Assembly: GCA_965212165.1 (NCBI GenBank)
Contig: OZ243096.1
Span: 930,001 to 994,000, forward strand
DNA: 64,000 nucleotides
From: RHLJ01 sp965212165
GTDB lineage: Bacteria; Bacteroidota; Rhodothermia; Balneolales; Balneolaceae
Direction: 5' to 3'
In this document: positions 49,801 through 59,054 of the stretch, piece by piece
How the letters are laid out: every line of letters begins with the position of its first letter
Position numbering within the stretch: position 1 is the first letter of the stretch
Translations under genes and position numbers: made by a program
The notes under the pieces: model-generated
Told to the model about the DNA's origin: nothing
Seen by the model: only the letters and a program-made list of their open reading frames with translations
Databases searched by the model: none

Positions 49801-51603
49801 TTACGAATTAGATTTTAACTCAATCCAGCCATCAATCTTCCTTTCCAAAATCTCAAGAGGAAGACTTCCAGAGTTCAATATTTGATTGTGAAATTCTCGA
49901 ATATCAAAATTATCACCCAAAGACATTTTTGCACGTTCACGGAGCTCAAGAATTTTGAGCTGCCCAATTTTATATGCAAGTGCTTGTCCTGGTGCAACCA
50001 TATATCGTTCAATCTCAGCTGTTATAGACGCCTCAGATTCAGCTTCATGATCTAAAGAAAACTGGATGGCTTGTTCGCGAGTCCAGCTTTTCGAATGAAG
50101 CCCTGTATCAACAACTAAACGAATAGCGCGATGCATTTCTGCACTTAGCATTCCAAAATACTGATATGGATCGGTAAGTAAACCAAGTTCCTTACCTAAA
50201 GACTCGCTATACAAAGCCCAGCCTTCAACATAAACACCTAGTCCTTCAGCGTGCATAAAAGATGGGAGGTTTTCATTTTCTTGTTGAAGTGAGAGCTGAT
50301 AATGATGACCTGGAATTGCTTCGTGGAGAAATAAACTTTCATCACTGAATACATTATAAGAAGTAACATTTGGGATTGGTACATAAAAAACACCTGGTCT
50401 AGAACCATCTTTTGAACCTGTATTATATTCAGCAGAAGCAGATTTTTCCCTAAACGCCTCGGTTCTTCGAACAACAAAACCAGCTTTTGGTTTTTGATCA
50501 AACAATAATTCAAGTTGAGGTTTCATACGCTCATGCATTTCCTCAAAATTAGCGATCACTTGTTCAGGTTGGGTGAAAGGCATTAGCTCTTTTCTAGTTC
50601 GTACATGATCGAAGAATGCTTTTAGATCCCCACTAAATCCAACCTGTTCTTTAACCTTTTCCATTTCACTTTCAATTCTTGTTACTTCGCTAAGTCCAAG
50701 ATTATGGATTTCATCTGGGGTCATAGTGGTACTAGTATGTGCGCGTACTAAAAACTCATAAGTTTCTTTTCCATACGGTAGATCGCCGATGCCTGAAGTT
50801 TCTACCCCCTGTGGTAAATAATCATCTATTAAAAAGTTCTGTAATTCTTCAAATCTAGGAATAAGTTTTTCTTCAAGAACTTCTTGATATGTTCGTGTTA
50901 AACGTTCTTTTTCTTCCATTGAAAACTCAGCTGGAAGTTGAAGAATTGGAGTATAGAATACATGATCTTCAACGGGAGTTTTAACGAAGTCATCTAGTTG
51001 AGTGATCATTCGCTCAATAATAATAGTAGAGTGAACGACCCCTATTTCAATACCTTCTTCCATATTGACAATTGAGGTATTAAGAATATCCATAAAGTCA
51101 TCTAATCGATCTAACCAATTATCATAATCTTCTACAGTTTGAAAAGGCTGTGCACTTGATCCGCTTCCAAGCTGGGCGATGAATAAGTGAAGGGAGAATA
51201 TTTGATTAAGGGGTAATATTTTTATGATTGGTAATCCAAATTGAGGAGAAGTAACAATTGGAAGCTTATTAGTAAGACCAAGTTTTTTTGTATTTAATGT
51301 CCACAAAAGAACATCTCTACTAATGCTTTGCTCTGGTGATAAAGCATTAGTTTCATATTGTTGAAGTATTTCTTCATGCTTGTTGTAGAAAGAAAGAAGC
51401 TTGTCCTGATAATCATCAGAGAAAAGGTTTGGCAAGGTATCGTTGTAGGCGATATCCCCGGCAAACGTCGACTCAAGAGGATTGAACCCTAGTCGTTCCT
51501 GATAATAGTCTTCAAAAACAGTATCAATTGGTTTTTCTGGAGCTGCAGAACAACTGATTATTAACGTAAGAAAAGAAAGGAAAATGATTTTTTGAATATT
51601 CAT
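49801..51603 (-). CDS. DUF885 family putative metallopeptidase lipoprotein
   Basis: The 600-residue protein has a lipoprotein signal (IISCSAAPEK, lipidated Cys about residue 18) and the DUF885 motif LHEAIPGHHYQLSLQQE, an HExxxGHH variant of the zinc motif, with a downstream EAESEASITAEIERYMVAPGQALAYKIG. The family is related to carboxypeptidase/M32-like metallopeptidases and is common in Bacteroidota, usually in the periplasm. The substrate is unknown. It follows the VOC gene by 43 bases and precedes the possible small membrane protein. Confidence 0.88.
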   Translation of the reverse strand: MNIQKIIFLSFLTLIISCSAAPEKPIDTVFEDYYQERLGFNPLESTFAGDIAYNDTLPNLFSDDYQDKLLSFYNKHEEILQQYETNALSPEQSISRDVLLWTLNTKKLGLTNKLPIVTSPQFGLPIIKILPLNQIFSLHLFIAQLGSGSSAQPFQTVEDYDNWLDRLDDFMDILNTSIVNMEEGIEIGVVHSTIIIERMITQLDDFVKTPVEDHVFYTPILQLPAEFSMEEKERLTRTYQEVLEEKLIPRFEELQNFLIDDYLPQGVETSGIGDLPYGKETYEFLVRAHTSTTMTPDEIHNLGLSEVTRIESEMEKVKEQVGFSGDLKAFFDHVRTRKELMPFTQPEQVIANFEEMHERMKPQLELLFDQKPKAGFVVRRTEAFREKSASAEYNTGSKDGSRPGVFYVPIPNVTSYNVFSDESLFLHEAIPGHHYQLSLQQENENLPSFMHAEGLGVYVEGWALYSESLGKELGLLTDPYQYFGMLSAEMHRAIRLVVDTGLHSKSWTREQAIQFSLDHEAESEASITAEIERYMVAPGQALAYKIGQLKILELRERAKMSLGDNFDIREFHNQILNSGSLPLEILERKIDGWIELKSNS

Positions 51604-51646
51604 AAAGTTGAACCTAAAAGAGATTGGAAGTTATATAGAAGCTAAG

Positions 51647-52033
51647 TTAGTTATTTGAATGTAATGCTATTCTATTTCCTTCAGAATCCTCAAAAACAGC
51701 CATAAAACCTCTACCAGGGCCAATCCCTCTTTTTGGAATAGTTACTTTACCACCAGCACGCTCAATTTTATCTTGTACAGTTTGCAAGTCGGGATTAGCA
51801 TTAAGGTGAATAAGTGGACCGTAGGAGTTGCTGGGTTTGTACCAATCTTCATTCCATACTAAAGCCCCACCAACTACAGATTGACCGCCTGGAAAAACCG
51901 CCATTTTAAAGCTTTCTCCAAGTTCCATTAACTCAAGTTCGAAATCAAAAATAGTTTCGTAGAAATTTTTAGCTCTGTCTATATCAGATACTGGTATTTC
52001 AAACCAACTGATTATGTTCTTTTGTTCGCTCAT
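51647..52033 (-). CDS. Single-domain VOC protein
   Basis: The 128-residue protein is one VOC fold: WFEIPVSDIDRAKNFYETIFDFEL, then KMAVFPGG, HLNANPDLQTV and MAVFEDSEGNRIALHS. The bacterial members of this shape (YdcH/glyoxalase-like) bind metals and sometimes act in resistance. It lies 54 bases after marR and may be under its control. The first half of the longer VOC protein at 1849-2916 is distantly related. Confidence 0.88.
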   Translation of the reverse strand: MSEQKNIISWFEIPVSDIDRAKNFYETIFDFELELMELGESFKMAVFPGGQSVVGGALVWNEDWYKPSNSYGPLIHLNANPDLQTVQDKIERAGGKVTIPKRGIGPGRGFMAVFEDSEGNRIALHSNN

Positions 52034-52087
52034 TTCAAGAATATTTATTTTGAATGTAAAGCATAGTAGACCAACCGATTCAAATAT

Positions 52088-52531
52088 TCAATAACGAACT
52101 TTTTCAAGTAGGTTATTTAGCGCTTTCATTTCATCTAAATTGATGGAAGTAAATACTTCATCCAGTTTATTAATTTTGGTCATAATAGTAGAAAGAAGAT
52201 ATAATCCGTCTTTTGTAATAAATACTTGAACTTTCCTTCCATCATGTGGACAAGGTTTTTTTGTTACTAATTGCTTGCCCACCAAGCGATCTACAATTCT
52301 AGAAGTATCAGACATTTTATCAATCATTTGATCACAAAGGTCATTAGTTGATAATGGCTCTCCATCATTGTCTTTTAATATCCTAAGAATATTGAATTGC
52401 TGTTGAGTAATATCAAATTGATCTAAGAAAGCTTTGATTTCACTTCTAATCCATCCCGAAGTAAGAAATAGATTATTCCTTAGCCTTTGGTGCTCGGTTA
52501 CTAAAGGTTTTGATATTGTTTGATCAGTCAT
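52088..52531 (-). CDS. MarR-family transcriptional regulator
   Basis: The 147-residue protein has the MarR winged helix: TQQQFNILRILKDNDGEPLSTNDLCDQMIDKMSDTSRIVDRLVGKQLV, then the wing KKPCPHDGRKVQVFITKDG and a C-terminal dimerisation helix. It is a typical repressor of stress or detoxification genes. Upstream, between the LysR gene and this gene, lies an array of three GTTTAAAC sites at 14-base spacing, a likely autoregulatory operator. It probably controls the adjacent VOC gene. Confidence 0.92.
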   Translation of the reverse strand: MTDQTISKPLVTEHQRLRNNLFLTSGWIRSEIKAFLDQFDITQQQFNILRILKDNDGEPLSTNDLCDQMIDKMSDTSRIVDRLVGKQLVTKKPCPHDGRKVQVFITKDGLYLLSTIMTKINKLDEVFTSINLDEMKALNNLLEKVRY

Positions 52532-52607
52532 GGATACTCCTTAATTAAAAAGGCAGAAACGAAATGGTTCAACCAATCTAATATACTATAAAGAAGTTAG
52601 AAAGTTT

Positions 52608-52653
52608 ATTATAGTTTAAACATTAATGTTTAAACTATAATGTTTAAACATTA
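52608..52653. promoter_or_regulatory. GTTTAAAC operator array upstream of marR
   Basis: Three identical GTTTAAAC octamers start at 52614, 52628 and 52642, exactly 14 bases apart, joined by A/T-rich spacers. The first two lie in a perfect 34-base palindrome (52608-52641) and the last two in a second, overlapping one (52638-52653 is a perfect 16-base palindrome). The array is 77-123 bases upstream of the marR start and 16 bases after the LysR stop, so a terminator for the LysR gene cannot be fully excluded. Confidence 0.6.
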
Positions 52654-52668
52654 AAATACTATGGTGAG

Positions 52669-53565
52669 CTATTTTACATAACGATCAGTAATAATTTTAA
52701 GAACACTTCCGATAATTGGATTACGATTATCCTCCTTCCATATAACAGATAAAGTAGTTCTTTGAGGAATCGAATCAAGATCAATGAATTTGATTTTTAG
52801 ATTGAAACCATGCTTAAGAGAACTAGGAACAATACCAATTCCTAAACCGCTTTCAACCAATCTAAAAATTGAATTTGCATGAACAGATTCATGGGAAACT
52901 TTTGGAGTGAAACCTTGATCTTCAAAAATACTTAAAATCTTTTCGTAGTATCCATGGCTGTATTGACTTGAAAAAAGAATGAAGTTTTCATCCCTAAAAT
53001 CTTTCACAGTCTTAAAGTTAGTATCAGATACGGGATGATGTTCTGGTAAAACCAAACAAAAGGTTTCTTCATAGACATTCAGTTTTTGTAATCCGTCTGG
53101 TAGCCTCATAGTTCTGATGAAACCTAAATCTAATTTATCATTCTGAACTCTATCAATCTGATCTTGATTGTTCAATTCTGTTAGTACAGAATGAATTCCA
53201 GGAGATTCGTCATTTATTGACCGTAGTAGATTAGGAATTACCTGTTGCATGGCAGAACCAACAAAACCAATTCTAATTTCTCCATTCTCACCTTTTTGTA
53301 TGAGTTGAATATTCTGTTTAACAAAATCTAGATGGTTAAAAATAAATTCAGTTTCATTTAATAAATATTCACCTGCTTTAGTAAGACTAACACTTCTTTT
53401 ATCTCGAATTAAAAGTTGGGCGTCTAAATACTGTTCAAGTTGTTGTATTTGCCTGCTTAAAGCTGGTTGGGTAATAAAGAGCTTTTCAGCAGCTTTACGG
53501 AAGTGCAATTCTTTAGCAACAACACGGAAATAATGAAGATGACGATATTCTATCTGATTACTCAT
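52669..53565 (-). CDS. LysR-type regulator divergent from hut genes
   Basis: From ATG at 53565 (MSNQIEYRHLHYFRVVAKEL) the protein is 298 residues, with an N-terminal LysR helix-turn-helix (LHFRKAAEKLFITQPALSRQIQQLEQYL) and a C-terminal effector-binding domain (RIGFVGSAMQQVIPNLLR, NFILFSSQYSHGYYEKIL, GLGIGIVPSSL). The divergent position relative to hutH and the inverted repeat at 53616-53640 suggest that it controls histidine utilisation, perhaps responding to urocanate. An ATG six codons earlier is possible. No HutC repressor is in the window. Confidence 0.9.
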   Translation of the reverse strand: MSNQIEYRHLHYFRVVAKELHFRKAAEKLFITQPALSRQIQQLEQYLDAQLLIRDKRSVSLTKAGEYLLNETEFIFNHLDFVKQNIQLIQKGENGEIRIGFVGSAMQQVIPNLLRSINDESPGIHSVLTELNNQDQIDRVQNDKLDLGFIRTMRLPDGLQKLNVYEETFCLVLPEHHPVSDTNFKTVKDFRDENFILFSSQYSHGYYEKILSIFEDQGFTPKVSHESVHANSIFRLVESGLGIGIVPSSLKHGFNLKIKFIDLDSIPQRTTLSVIWKEDNRNPIIGSVLKIITDRYVK

Positions 53566-53615
53566 ATGCATCAATATATACATATAAAGTATTTCTAAAC
53601 ATTACAAAGTAAAGT

Positions 53616-53640
53616 TAGTTTCTGAAAATTATAGAAACTA
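53616..53640. promoter_or_regulatory. Probable LysR-binding inverted repeat before hutH
   Basis: TAGTTTCT (53616-53623) and AGAAACTA (53633-53640) are perfect 8-base arms with a 9-base spacer, matching the T-N11-A style of LysR operators. It ends directly before the hutH ATG at 53642. Confidence 0.55.
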
Positions 53641-53641
53641 T

Positions 53642-55210
53642 ATGAGTTTATTTAACCTCGGAATTGATTCACTTACAATTCAGAAAGTCGTTGATATCTG
53701 TAATGGAAAAACAAGAGCAGTACTTAATAAAGAGACTCGAACTAAAGTCAGTAATAGCGCAGATTGTGTCTCAAAAATTGTAGAAAGTGGAAATACAGTT
53801 TACGGAATAAACACAGGATTTGGTCCACTTTGTTCTACAATTATTTCAAAAAAAGACACCGAAAAGCTTCAAGACAATTTACTGCGAAGTCATAGTGTGG
53901 GTGTAGGAAAACCAATTGGATTACATATTGCCAAAACTATGTTAATTCTAAAGGCGCATAATTTAAGTATTGGGTTTTCAGGAATTAGAGAAGAAACATT
54001 GGAGCGTATTGTCTTCTTTATAGAAAATGACATTATTCCTGAGGTACCCGAACAGGGCTCAGTTGGTGCATCGGGTGATTTAGCTCCACTAGCTCATTTA
54101 TTTCTTCCATTAATAGGATTAGGAAGAGTAAATCATGAGGGTTCTTGGAAACCGACATCCGAAGTATTAGAGACATTTAACCTCAATCCAATCACGCTTG
54201 GAGCAAAAGAAGGCTTAGCACTAATAAATGGTACTCAATTTATAGCCGCACATGCAGTATGGGCGGTATATAGACTTCATTATAGTTTAGATACTGCAGA
54301 TATCATTGGAGCAATGAGTATAGAAAGTGCTCTAGGTAGTGTGAGTCCATTTAAGGAGAAATTACATGAACTAAGACCTTTCAAAGGGAACCAATTAGTT
54401 GCTGCTAGATTAAGGGCTTTACTAAAAGGTTCAGATATGGTTCAATCTCATATTGATTGTGATCGTGTTCAAGATCCGTACTCATTAAGGTGTATGCCTC
54501 AGGTCCATGGGTCCAGTAGAACTGCTTGGTTACATGTAAAAGAATTGGTTGAAATTGAAATTAACTCAGTAACCGACAATCCAATAATATTATCGGAAGA
54601 AGAAGCTATAAGTGGTGGAAATTTTCATGGTCAACCTCTAGCAATAGCTTGCGATTATTTAACAGTAGCGGCTCATGAATTAGGTAATATATCAGATAGA
54701 AGAACATATCTATTACTAGGTGGTGGTAATTCAGGATTGCCTTTACTATTAATGAATGACATCGGTTTAAATTCAGGTTTTATGATTCCTCAATATACAT
54801 CAGCGGCATTAGTAAGTGAGAACAAAACTCTTTGTTTTCCCGCATCTGCAGATAGTATTCCTACTTCTCTAGGGCAAGAAGATCATGTTAGTATGGGTTC
54901 AATAAGTTCTAGAAAATTAAACCAAGTTATAGATAATCTAGAACAAATATTAGCTGTTGAATTGGTGACAGCTGCTCAAGCTTTTGATTTCAGGAGGCCA
55001 ATGAAATCAGGACCAATTCTAGAAGCCTGTCATATTTTAATTCGTCAAAAAATCCACCACGCGGATGAAGACAGGATTTTCTCTGATGATATAGCACAAG
55101 CTCATTATATGATTCAATCTCATCAGTTAGCAGATACCGCTACAAAAACAGCACTAAAATTAAATATTGATTTAAACGGACTTTATGATGAACTATTTAG
55201 ACTTTCTTAA
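53642..55210 (+). CDS. hutH: Histidine ammonia-lyase
   Basis: HutH removes ammonia from histidine to give urocanate, the first step of histidine degradation. The autocatalytic MIO cofactor forms from A-S-G in GSVGASGDLAPLAHL, present near residue 142. Further family segments are YGINTGFGPLCSTII, EGLALINGTQ, QDPYSLRCMPQVHG and NPIILSEEEAISGGNFHG. Length 522. Its 3' end overlaps hutU by 26 bases, so the genes are coupled. Confidence 0.97.
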   Translation: MSLFNLGIDSLTIQKVVDICNGKTRAVLNKETRTKVSNSADCVSKIVESGNTVYGINTGFGPLCSTIISKKDTEKLQDNLLRSHSVGVGKPIGLHIAKTMLILKAHNLSIGFSGIREETLERIVFFIENDIIPEVPEQGSVGASGDLAPLAHLFLPLIGLGRVNHEGSWKPTSEVLETFNLNPITLGAKEGLALINGTQFIAAHAVWAVYRLHYSLDTADIIGAMSIESALGSVSPFKEKLHELRPFKGNQLVAARLRALLKGSDMVQSHIDCDRVQDPYSLRCMPQVHGSSRTAWLHVKELVEIEINSVTDNPIILSEEEAISGGNFHGQPLAIACDYLTVAAHELGNISDRRTYLLLGGGNSGLPLLLMNDIGLNSGFMIPQYTSAALVSENKTLCFPASADSIPTSLGQEDHVSMGSISSRKLNQVIDNLEQILAVELVTAAQAFDFRRPMKSGPILEACHILIRQKIHHADEDRIFSDDIAQAHYMIQSHQLADTATKTALKLNIDLNGLYDELFRLS

Positions 55211-56858
55211 AAAATATGCAAGTCACCCTAACTATAAAGCTCCAATAGGTTCTAAATTAAACGCCAAAAGTTGGCAAACTGAAGCTCCACTTAGAATGCT
55301 TCTCAATAATTTGGATCAGGAAGTAGCTGAAGACCCTGAAAATTTTATTGTATATGGTGGTAATGGACAAGCAGTAAGGAATAGAGAAGCATTAGAAAAA
55401 ATTGTCAAAATTCTTCTAGAATTAGATGATAATCATAGTCTCTTAATTCAATCTGGAAAACCAGTTGGAATCGTTCGAACTCATCCTCAAGCACCAAGAG
55501 TTTTGATTGCTAACAGTAATCTAGTTCCAGAATGGGCAACATGGGATCATTTCAATGAGTTGAAGTCTAGAGGTTTAATGATGTATGGTCAAATGACTGC
55601 GGGTTCATGGATTTACATTGGGACACAAGGCATACTTCAAGGTACATACGAGACCTTTGTAGCATGTGGAATTAAGCATTTTAATGGTGACCTAAGTGGA
55701 AAACTAATTGTTACGGGTGGAATAGGTGGAATGGGAGGAGCCCAACCATTAGCAGCGACAATGGCAGGGGCTACTTTTCTTGGTGTTGATGTAGATGAAC
55801 GTAGAATTCAAAAAAGATTAGATACAAAGTATATCGATAGAATGACCCATTCTTATGATGAAGCAATAAAGTGGGTAGTGGACGCGAAGACAAACAAAGA
55901 AAATATATCAGTTGGGTTGGTTGGTGATATTGGAGATGTATTAGAACGATTGATTGAAGATGGGATTACTCCAGATATTTTAACTGATCAAACCTCAGCT
56001 CATGATCCATTAAATGGATATATACCTCATGGTGTTACATTAGCAGAAGCACTTACCATGAGGAAAAGTGACCCAACAGAATATCAATCTCGATCTATTC
56101 AAAGTATGGCAAGGCATGTTCGTTATATGCTAACTTTAAAAGATAGAGGTGCAATTACATTTGATTATGGAAACAATCTACGAGCTTACGCCAAACAAGG
56201 TGGAGTTGAGAATGCATTCGATTTCCCAGGGTTCGTTCCAGCGTACATTCGTCCTCTATTCTGTGTAGGAAAAGGACCGTTTAGATGGGCGGCATTATCA
56301 GGGGATCCAGAAGATATTTATACAACGGATCAAGCTTTAAAAGGAGCATTTCCAGAAAATGAACACTTGATAAATTGGTTAGATCAAGCTCGAGAAAAAG
56401 TAGCTTTTCAAGGATTACCGTGTAGAATTTGTTGGCTTGGAATGGGTGAACGAGAAAAAGCAGGACTTATTTTTAATGATTTAGTTCGTACTGGAAAAGT
56501 TAAAGCACCAATTGTTATTGGACGAGATCATTTAGATTGCGGCTCAGTTGCATCACCAAATAGAGAGACAGAAGCAATGAAAGATGGAACCGATGCTGTG
56601 AGTGATTGGCCACTGTTAAATCTACTTTCAAATACCTCAGGAGGTGCGACTTGGGTAAGCTTTCATCATGGTGGTGGAGTTGGAATGGGATTCAGTCAAC
56701 ATGCAGGTATGGTAGTAGTTGCAGATGGGACAGAAAGAGCAGATGAATGTTTGAAAAGAGTATTATATAATGATCCTGCTATGGGGATTTATCGTCATCA
56801 TGATGCAGGATATGATGAAGCTACGGAAGTTGGAAAAACACATGATCTGTTAATCTAA
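55185..56858 (+). CDS. hutU: Urocanate hydratase
   Basis: HutU converts urocanate to imidazolonepropionate with tightly bound NAD+. The 557-residue protein has YGGNGQAVRNREAL, the glycine-rich NAD site TGGIGGMGGAQPLAATMAG, LTDQTSAHDPLNGYIPHG, and LPCRICWLGMGER with the conserved cysteine. Two adjacent ATG codons occur at 55185 and 55188. Its stop overlaps the hutI start by one base. Confidence 0.97.
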   Translation: MMNYLDFLKKYASHPNYKAPIGSKLNAKSWQTEAPLRMLLNNLDQEVAEDPENFIVYGGNGQAVRNREALEKIVKILLELDDNHSLLIQSGKPVGIVRTHPQAPRVLIANSNLVPEWATWDHFNELKSRGLMMYGQMTAGSWIYIGTQGILQGTYETFVACGIKHFNGDLSGKLIVTGGIGGMGGAQPLAATMAGATFLGVDVDERRIQKRLDTKYIDRMTHSYDEAIKWVVDAKTNKENISVGLVGDIGDVLERLIEDGITPDILTDQTSAHDPLNGYIPHGVTLAEALTMRKSDPTEYQSRSIQSMARHVRYMLTLKDRGAITFDYGNNLRAYAKQGGVENAFDFPGFVPAYIRPLFCVGKGPFRWAALSGDPEDIYTTDQALKGAFPENEHLINWLDQAREKVAFQGLPCRICWLGMGEREKAGLIFNDLVRTGKVKAPIVIGRDHLDCGSVASPNRETEAMKDGTDAVSDWPLLNLLSNTSGGATWVSFHHGGGVGMGFSQHAGMVVVADGTERADECLKRVLYNDPAMGIYRHHDAGYDEATEVGKTHDLLI

Positions 56859-58096
56859 TGAACTCTATAAAAGTATTCGGGCCATTTACGGAACTAATAA
56901 CATTACAGGATTTACCACTAGATGGTGCATTGACTGATGACAGGCTTTCGATTATTAGCCATGGTGGAATTGTAGTTGAAGATGGTAAAATCCTTGATTT
57001 TGGGGGTTATGAACAGCTTTTAGATAGGTATGAATCTGCCGAGAGAATTCAAATAGATAATTCGAATCATATAGCAGTTCCTTCTTTTATTGATTGTCAT
57101 ACACATATTTGTTGGGCAGGAAGTAGAACTAACGATTATGCACTAAGAGTTGCTGGTAAATCATACTTAGATGTAGCTGCATCAGGTGGTGGAATAATGA
57201 GTACGGTAAAAGCGACAAGAGAAGCTTCAGAAGGAGAGCTTATTGATTCGATAGTCATTCATGCTAATGAGTTACTGAAACAAGGAATTGGAATTGTTGA
57301 AGTTAAATCAGGTTATGGTCTTAATCATAAAGATGAATTGAAAATGCTTCGAGCCATCAAGAATGCAAATTCTATAACGCCTGTTGAATTAATACCCACA
57401 TTCTTAGGTGCACATATTAAACCTAAAGATTTCAGTGGTAGCAATTCTGATTATCTAAATATGTTACTTAACGAAACGGTTCCGGTTATTCAAGCTGAAA
57501 ATTTAGCCTCTCGTGCAGATATATTTGTAGAAGAAGGAGCTTTTTCAATAAATGAAGCAAGGGAATACGCGAACAAGTTAAAAGATTTGGGATTTGAAAT
57601 GACTATGCATGTTGATCAATTTCACTCCAGTGGAGGACAGTTAGCGGTTGAACTCGGATGCGTATCTGCAGATCATCTCGAATGCATTGATGAAGAAAGT
57701 ATCAGACATTTTAGCAATTCTGAAACTGTAGCAGTTGCTTTACCGGGTGCTTCCATTGGACTAGGAATGAAATTTACGCCATGTCGAGAACTACTGGATC
57801 AAGGAGCATGCATAGCAATTGCATCAGATTGGAATCCTGGATCGGCACCAATGGGAGATTTATTAACTCAAGCAGCAATATTGGGTGCGAGCGAAAAATT
57901 AAGTATTTCAGAGACTTTAGCGGGGATTACTTATCGATCAGCACGAGCATTACGAATTAATGCTGGAAAAATTGAAAAAGGAGCATCTGCTAGATTCAAT
58001 ATTTTTAAAACCGCCGACTATAGAAATATATTTTATCGACAGGGAAAACTTCGACCTAGATACACGGTGTTAGAGAATGAGTTCATCAAACATTAA
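56858..58096 (+). CDS. hutI: Imidazolonepropionase
   Basis: HutI hydrolyses imidazolone propionate to formiminoglutamate. This amidohydrolase has CHTHICWAGSR (metal histidines), LRVAGKSYLDVAASGGGIMSTVKATR, MHVDQFHSSGG and ASDWNPGSAP, typical of the family. Length 412. It overlaps hutG by 20 bases at its end. Confidence 0.96.
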   Translation: MNSIKVFGPFTELITLQDLPLDGALTDDRLSIISHGGIVVEDGKILDFGGYEQLLDRYESAERIQIDNSNHIAVPSFIDCHTHICWAGSRTNDYALRVAGKSYLDVAASGGGIMSTVKATREASEGELIDSIVIHANELLKQGIGIVEVKSGYGLNHKDELKMLRAIKNANSITPVELIPTFLGAHIKPKDFSGSNSDYLNMLLNETVPVIQAENLASRADIFVEEGAFSINEAREYANKLKDLGFEMTMHVDQFHSSGGQLAVELGCVSADHLECIDEESIRHFSNSETVAVALPGASIGLGMKFTPCRELLDQGACIAIASDWNPGSAPMGDLLTQAAILGASEKLSISETLAGITYRSARALRINAGKIEKGASARFNIFKTADYRNIFYRQGKLRPRYTVLENEFIKH

Positions 58097-59054
58097 TACA
58101 AAAAACTATCAGCAACCTGATCCATCACTTTGGAAAGGAAGAGTAGATTCGGAGATCGATTCTACTCAATTCAGATACCATCAAGTTGTACAGTGTATAG
58201 AAATTGATAAAATAGAAGAAGGACGAAGTCCAGTATTACTTGGTTTTTCCTGTGATGAAGGCGTTAAGAGAAACAAAGGTAGAACTGGAGCTTCTGAAGG
58301 TCCGAATGAGTTTAGATCCGTAATTAGTTCTTTATCTTGGCATGGTAATGAAGAGGGTTTTTTAGATTCTGGAAATATTAATCCGATTTCAGAGGATTTA
58401 GAAAGTGCTCAGAAAGAACTTGGGAATGCAGTTCATCAACTTTTGAATAAAAGAAAAAGAACCTTTGTAATTGGTGGAGGTCATGAAACGGCATACGGTC
58501 ATTATTTAGGTATTTCAGCTTATTTGAAAGAGGAATACCTAAATCCTCAACTTGGTATTCTAAACATTGATGCCCATTTTGATCTAAGAGAACATAATGG
58601 AAAAGCACATTCTGGTTCTCCCTTTTTACAAGCTCATGAACATGCAGAACAAAAAGAACTAGACCTATCTTATTTTGTTTATGGGATTAATCGCCATAAT
58701 AATACCAAGAGTCTTTTTAATAAAGCAGAAGAACTTGGTGTAAGATACTGTACAAACAGAGAGGTACAAGATCAGGAAGAAAACTCTCTTCAAGTGCTCG
58801 AGTATTTTATAAAATCAAGATCTCATATTTACTTAACGATATGTTTAGATGTATTTAAATCTGCTATTGCACCTGGAGTTAGTGCAGTTTCATGGAATGG
58901 AATTGACCTTGGACATGCTTTACGAGTAATTGATTTAGTTAAAAAATCGGGAAAATTGATCTCGATGGATGTTTGCGAATTAAACCCATCATTCGATCAA
59001 GATCAAAAAACAGCGAAACTAGCTGGAACAATTTTTAGTGAGTGGTTAAGCTGA
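58077..59054 (+). CDS. hutG: Formimidoylglutamase
   Basis: HutG removes formamide from formiminoglutamate to give glutamate, finishing the pathway. The arginase/agmatinase fold metal motifs are FVIGGGHETAYGH, NIDAHFDLR, and CLDVFKSAIAPGVSA with SMDVCELNPSFD at the end. Length 325. It starts inside hutI and converges on the EamA gene with a nine-base overlap of the 3' ends. Confidence 0.95.
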   Translation: MSSSNINTKNYQQPDPSLWKGRVDSEIDSTQFRYHQVVQCIEIDKIEEGRSPVLLGFSCDEGVKRNKGRTGASEGPNEFRSVISSLSWHGNEEGFLDSGNINPISEDLESAQKELGNAVHQLLNKRKRTFVIGGGHETAYGHYLGISAYLKEEYLNPQLGILNIDAHFDLREHNGKAHSGSPFLQAHEHAEQKELDLSYFVYGINRHNNTKSLFNKAEELGVRYCTNREVQDQEENSLQVLEYFIKSRSHIYLTICLDVFKSAIAPGVSAVSWNGIDLGHALRVIDLVKKSGKLISMDVCELNPSFDQDQKTAKLAGTIFSEWLS

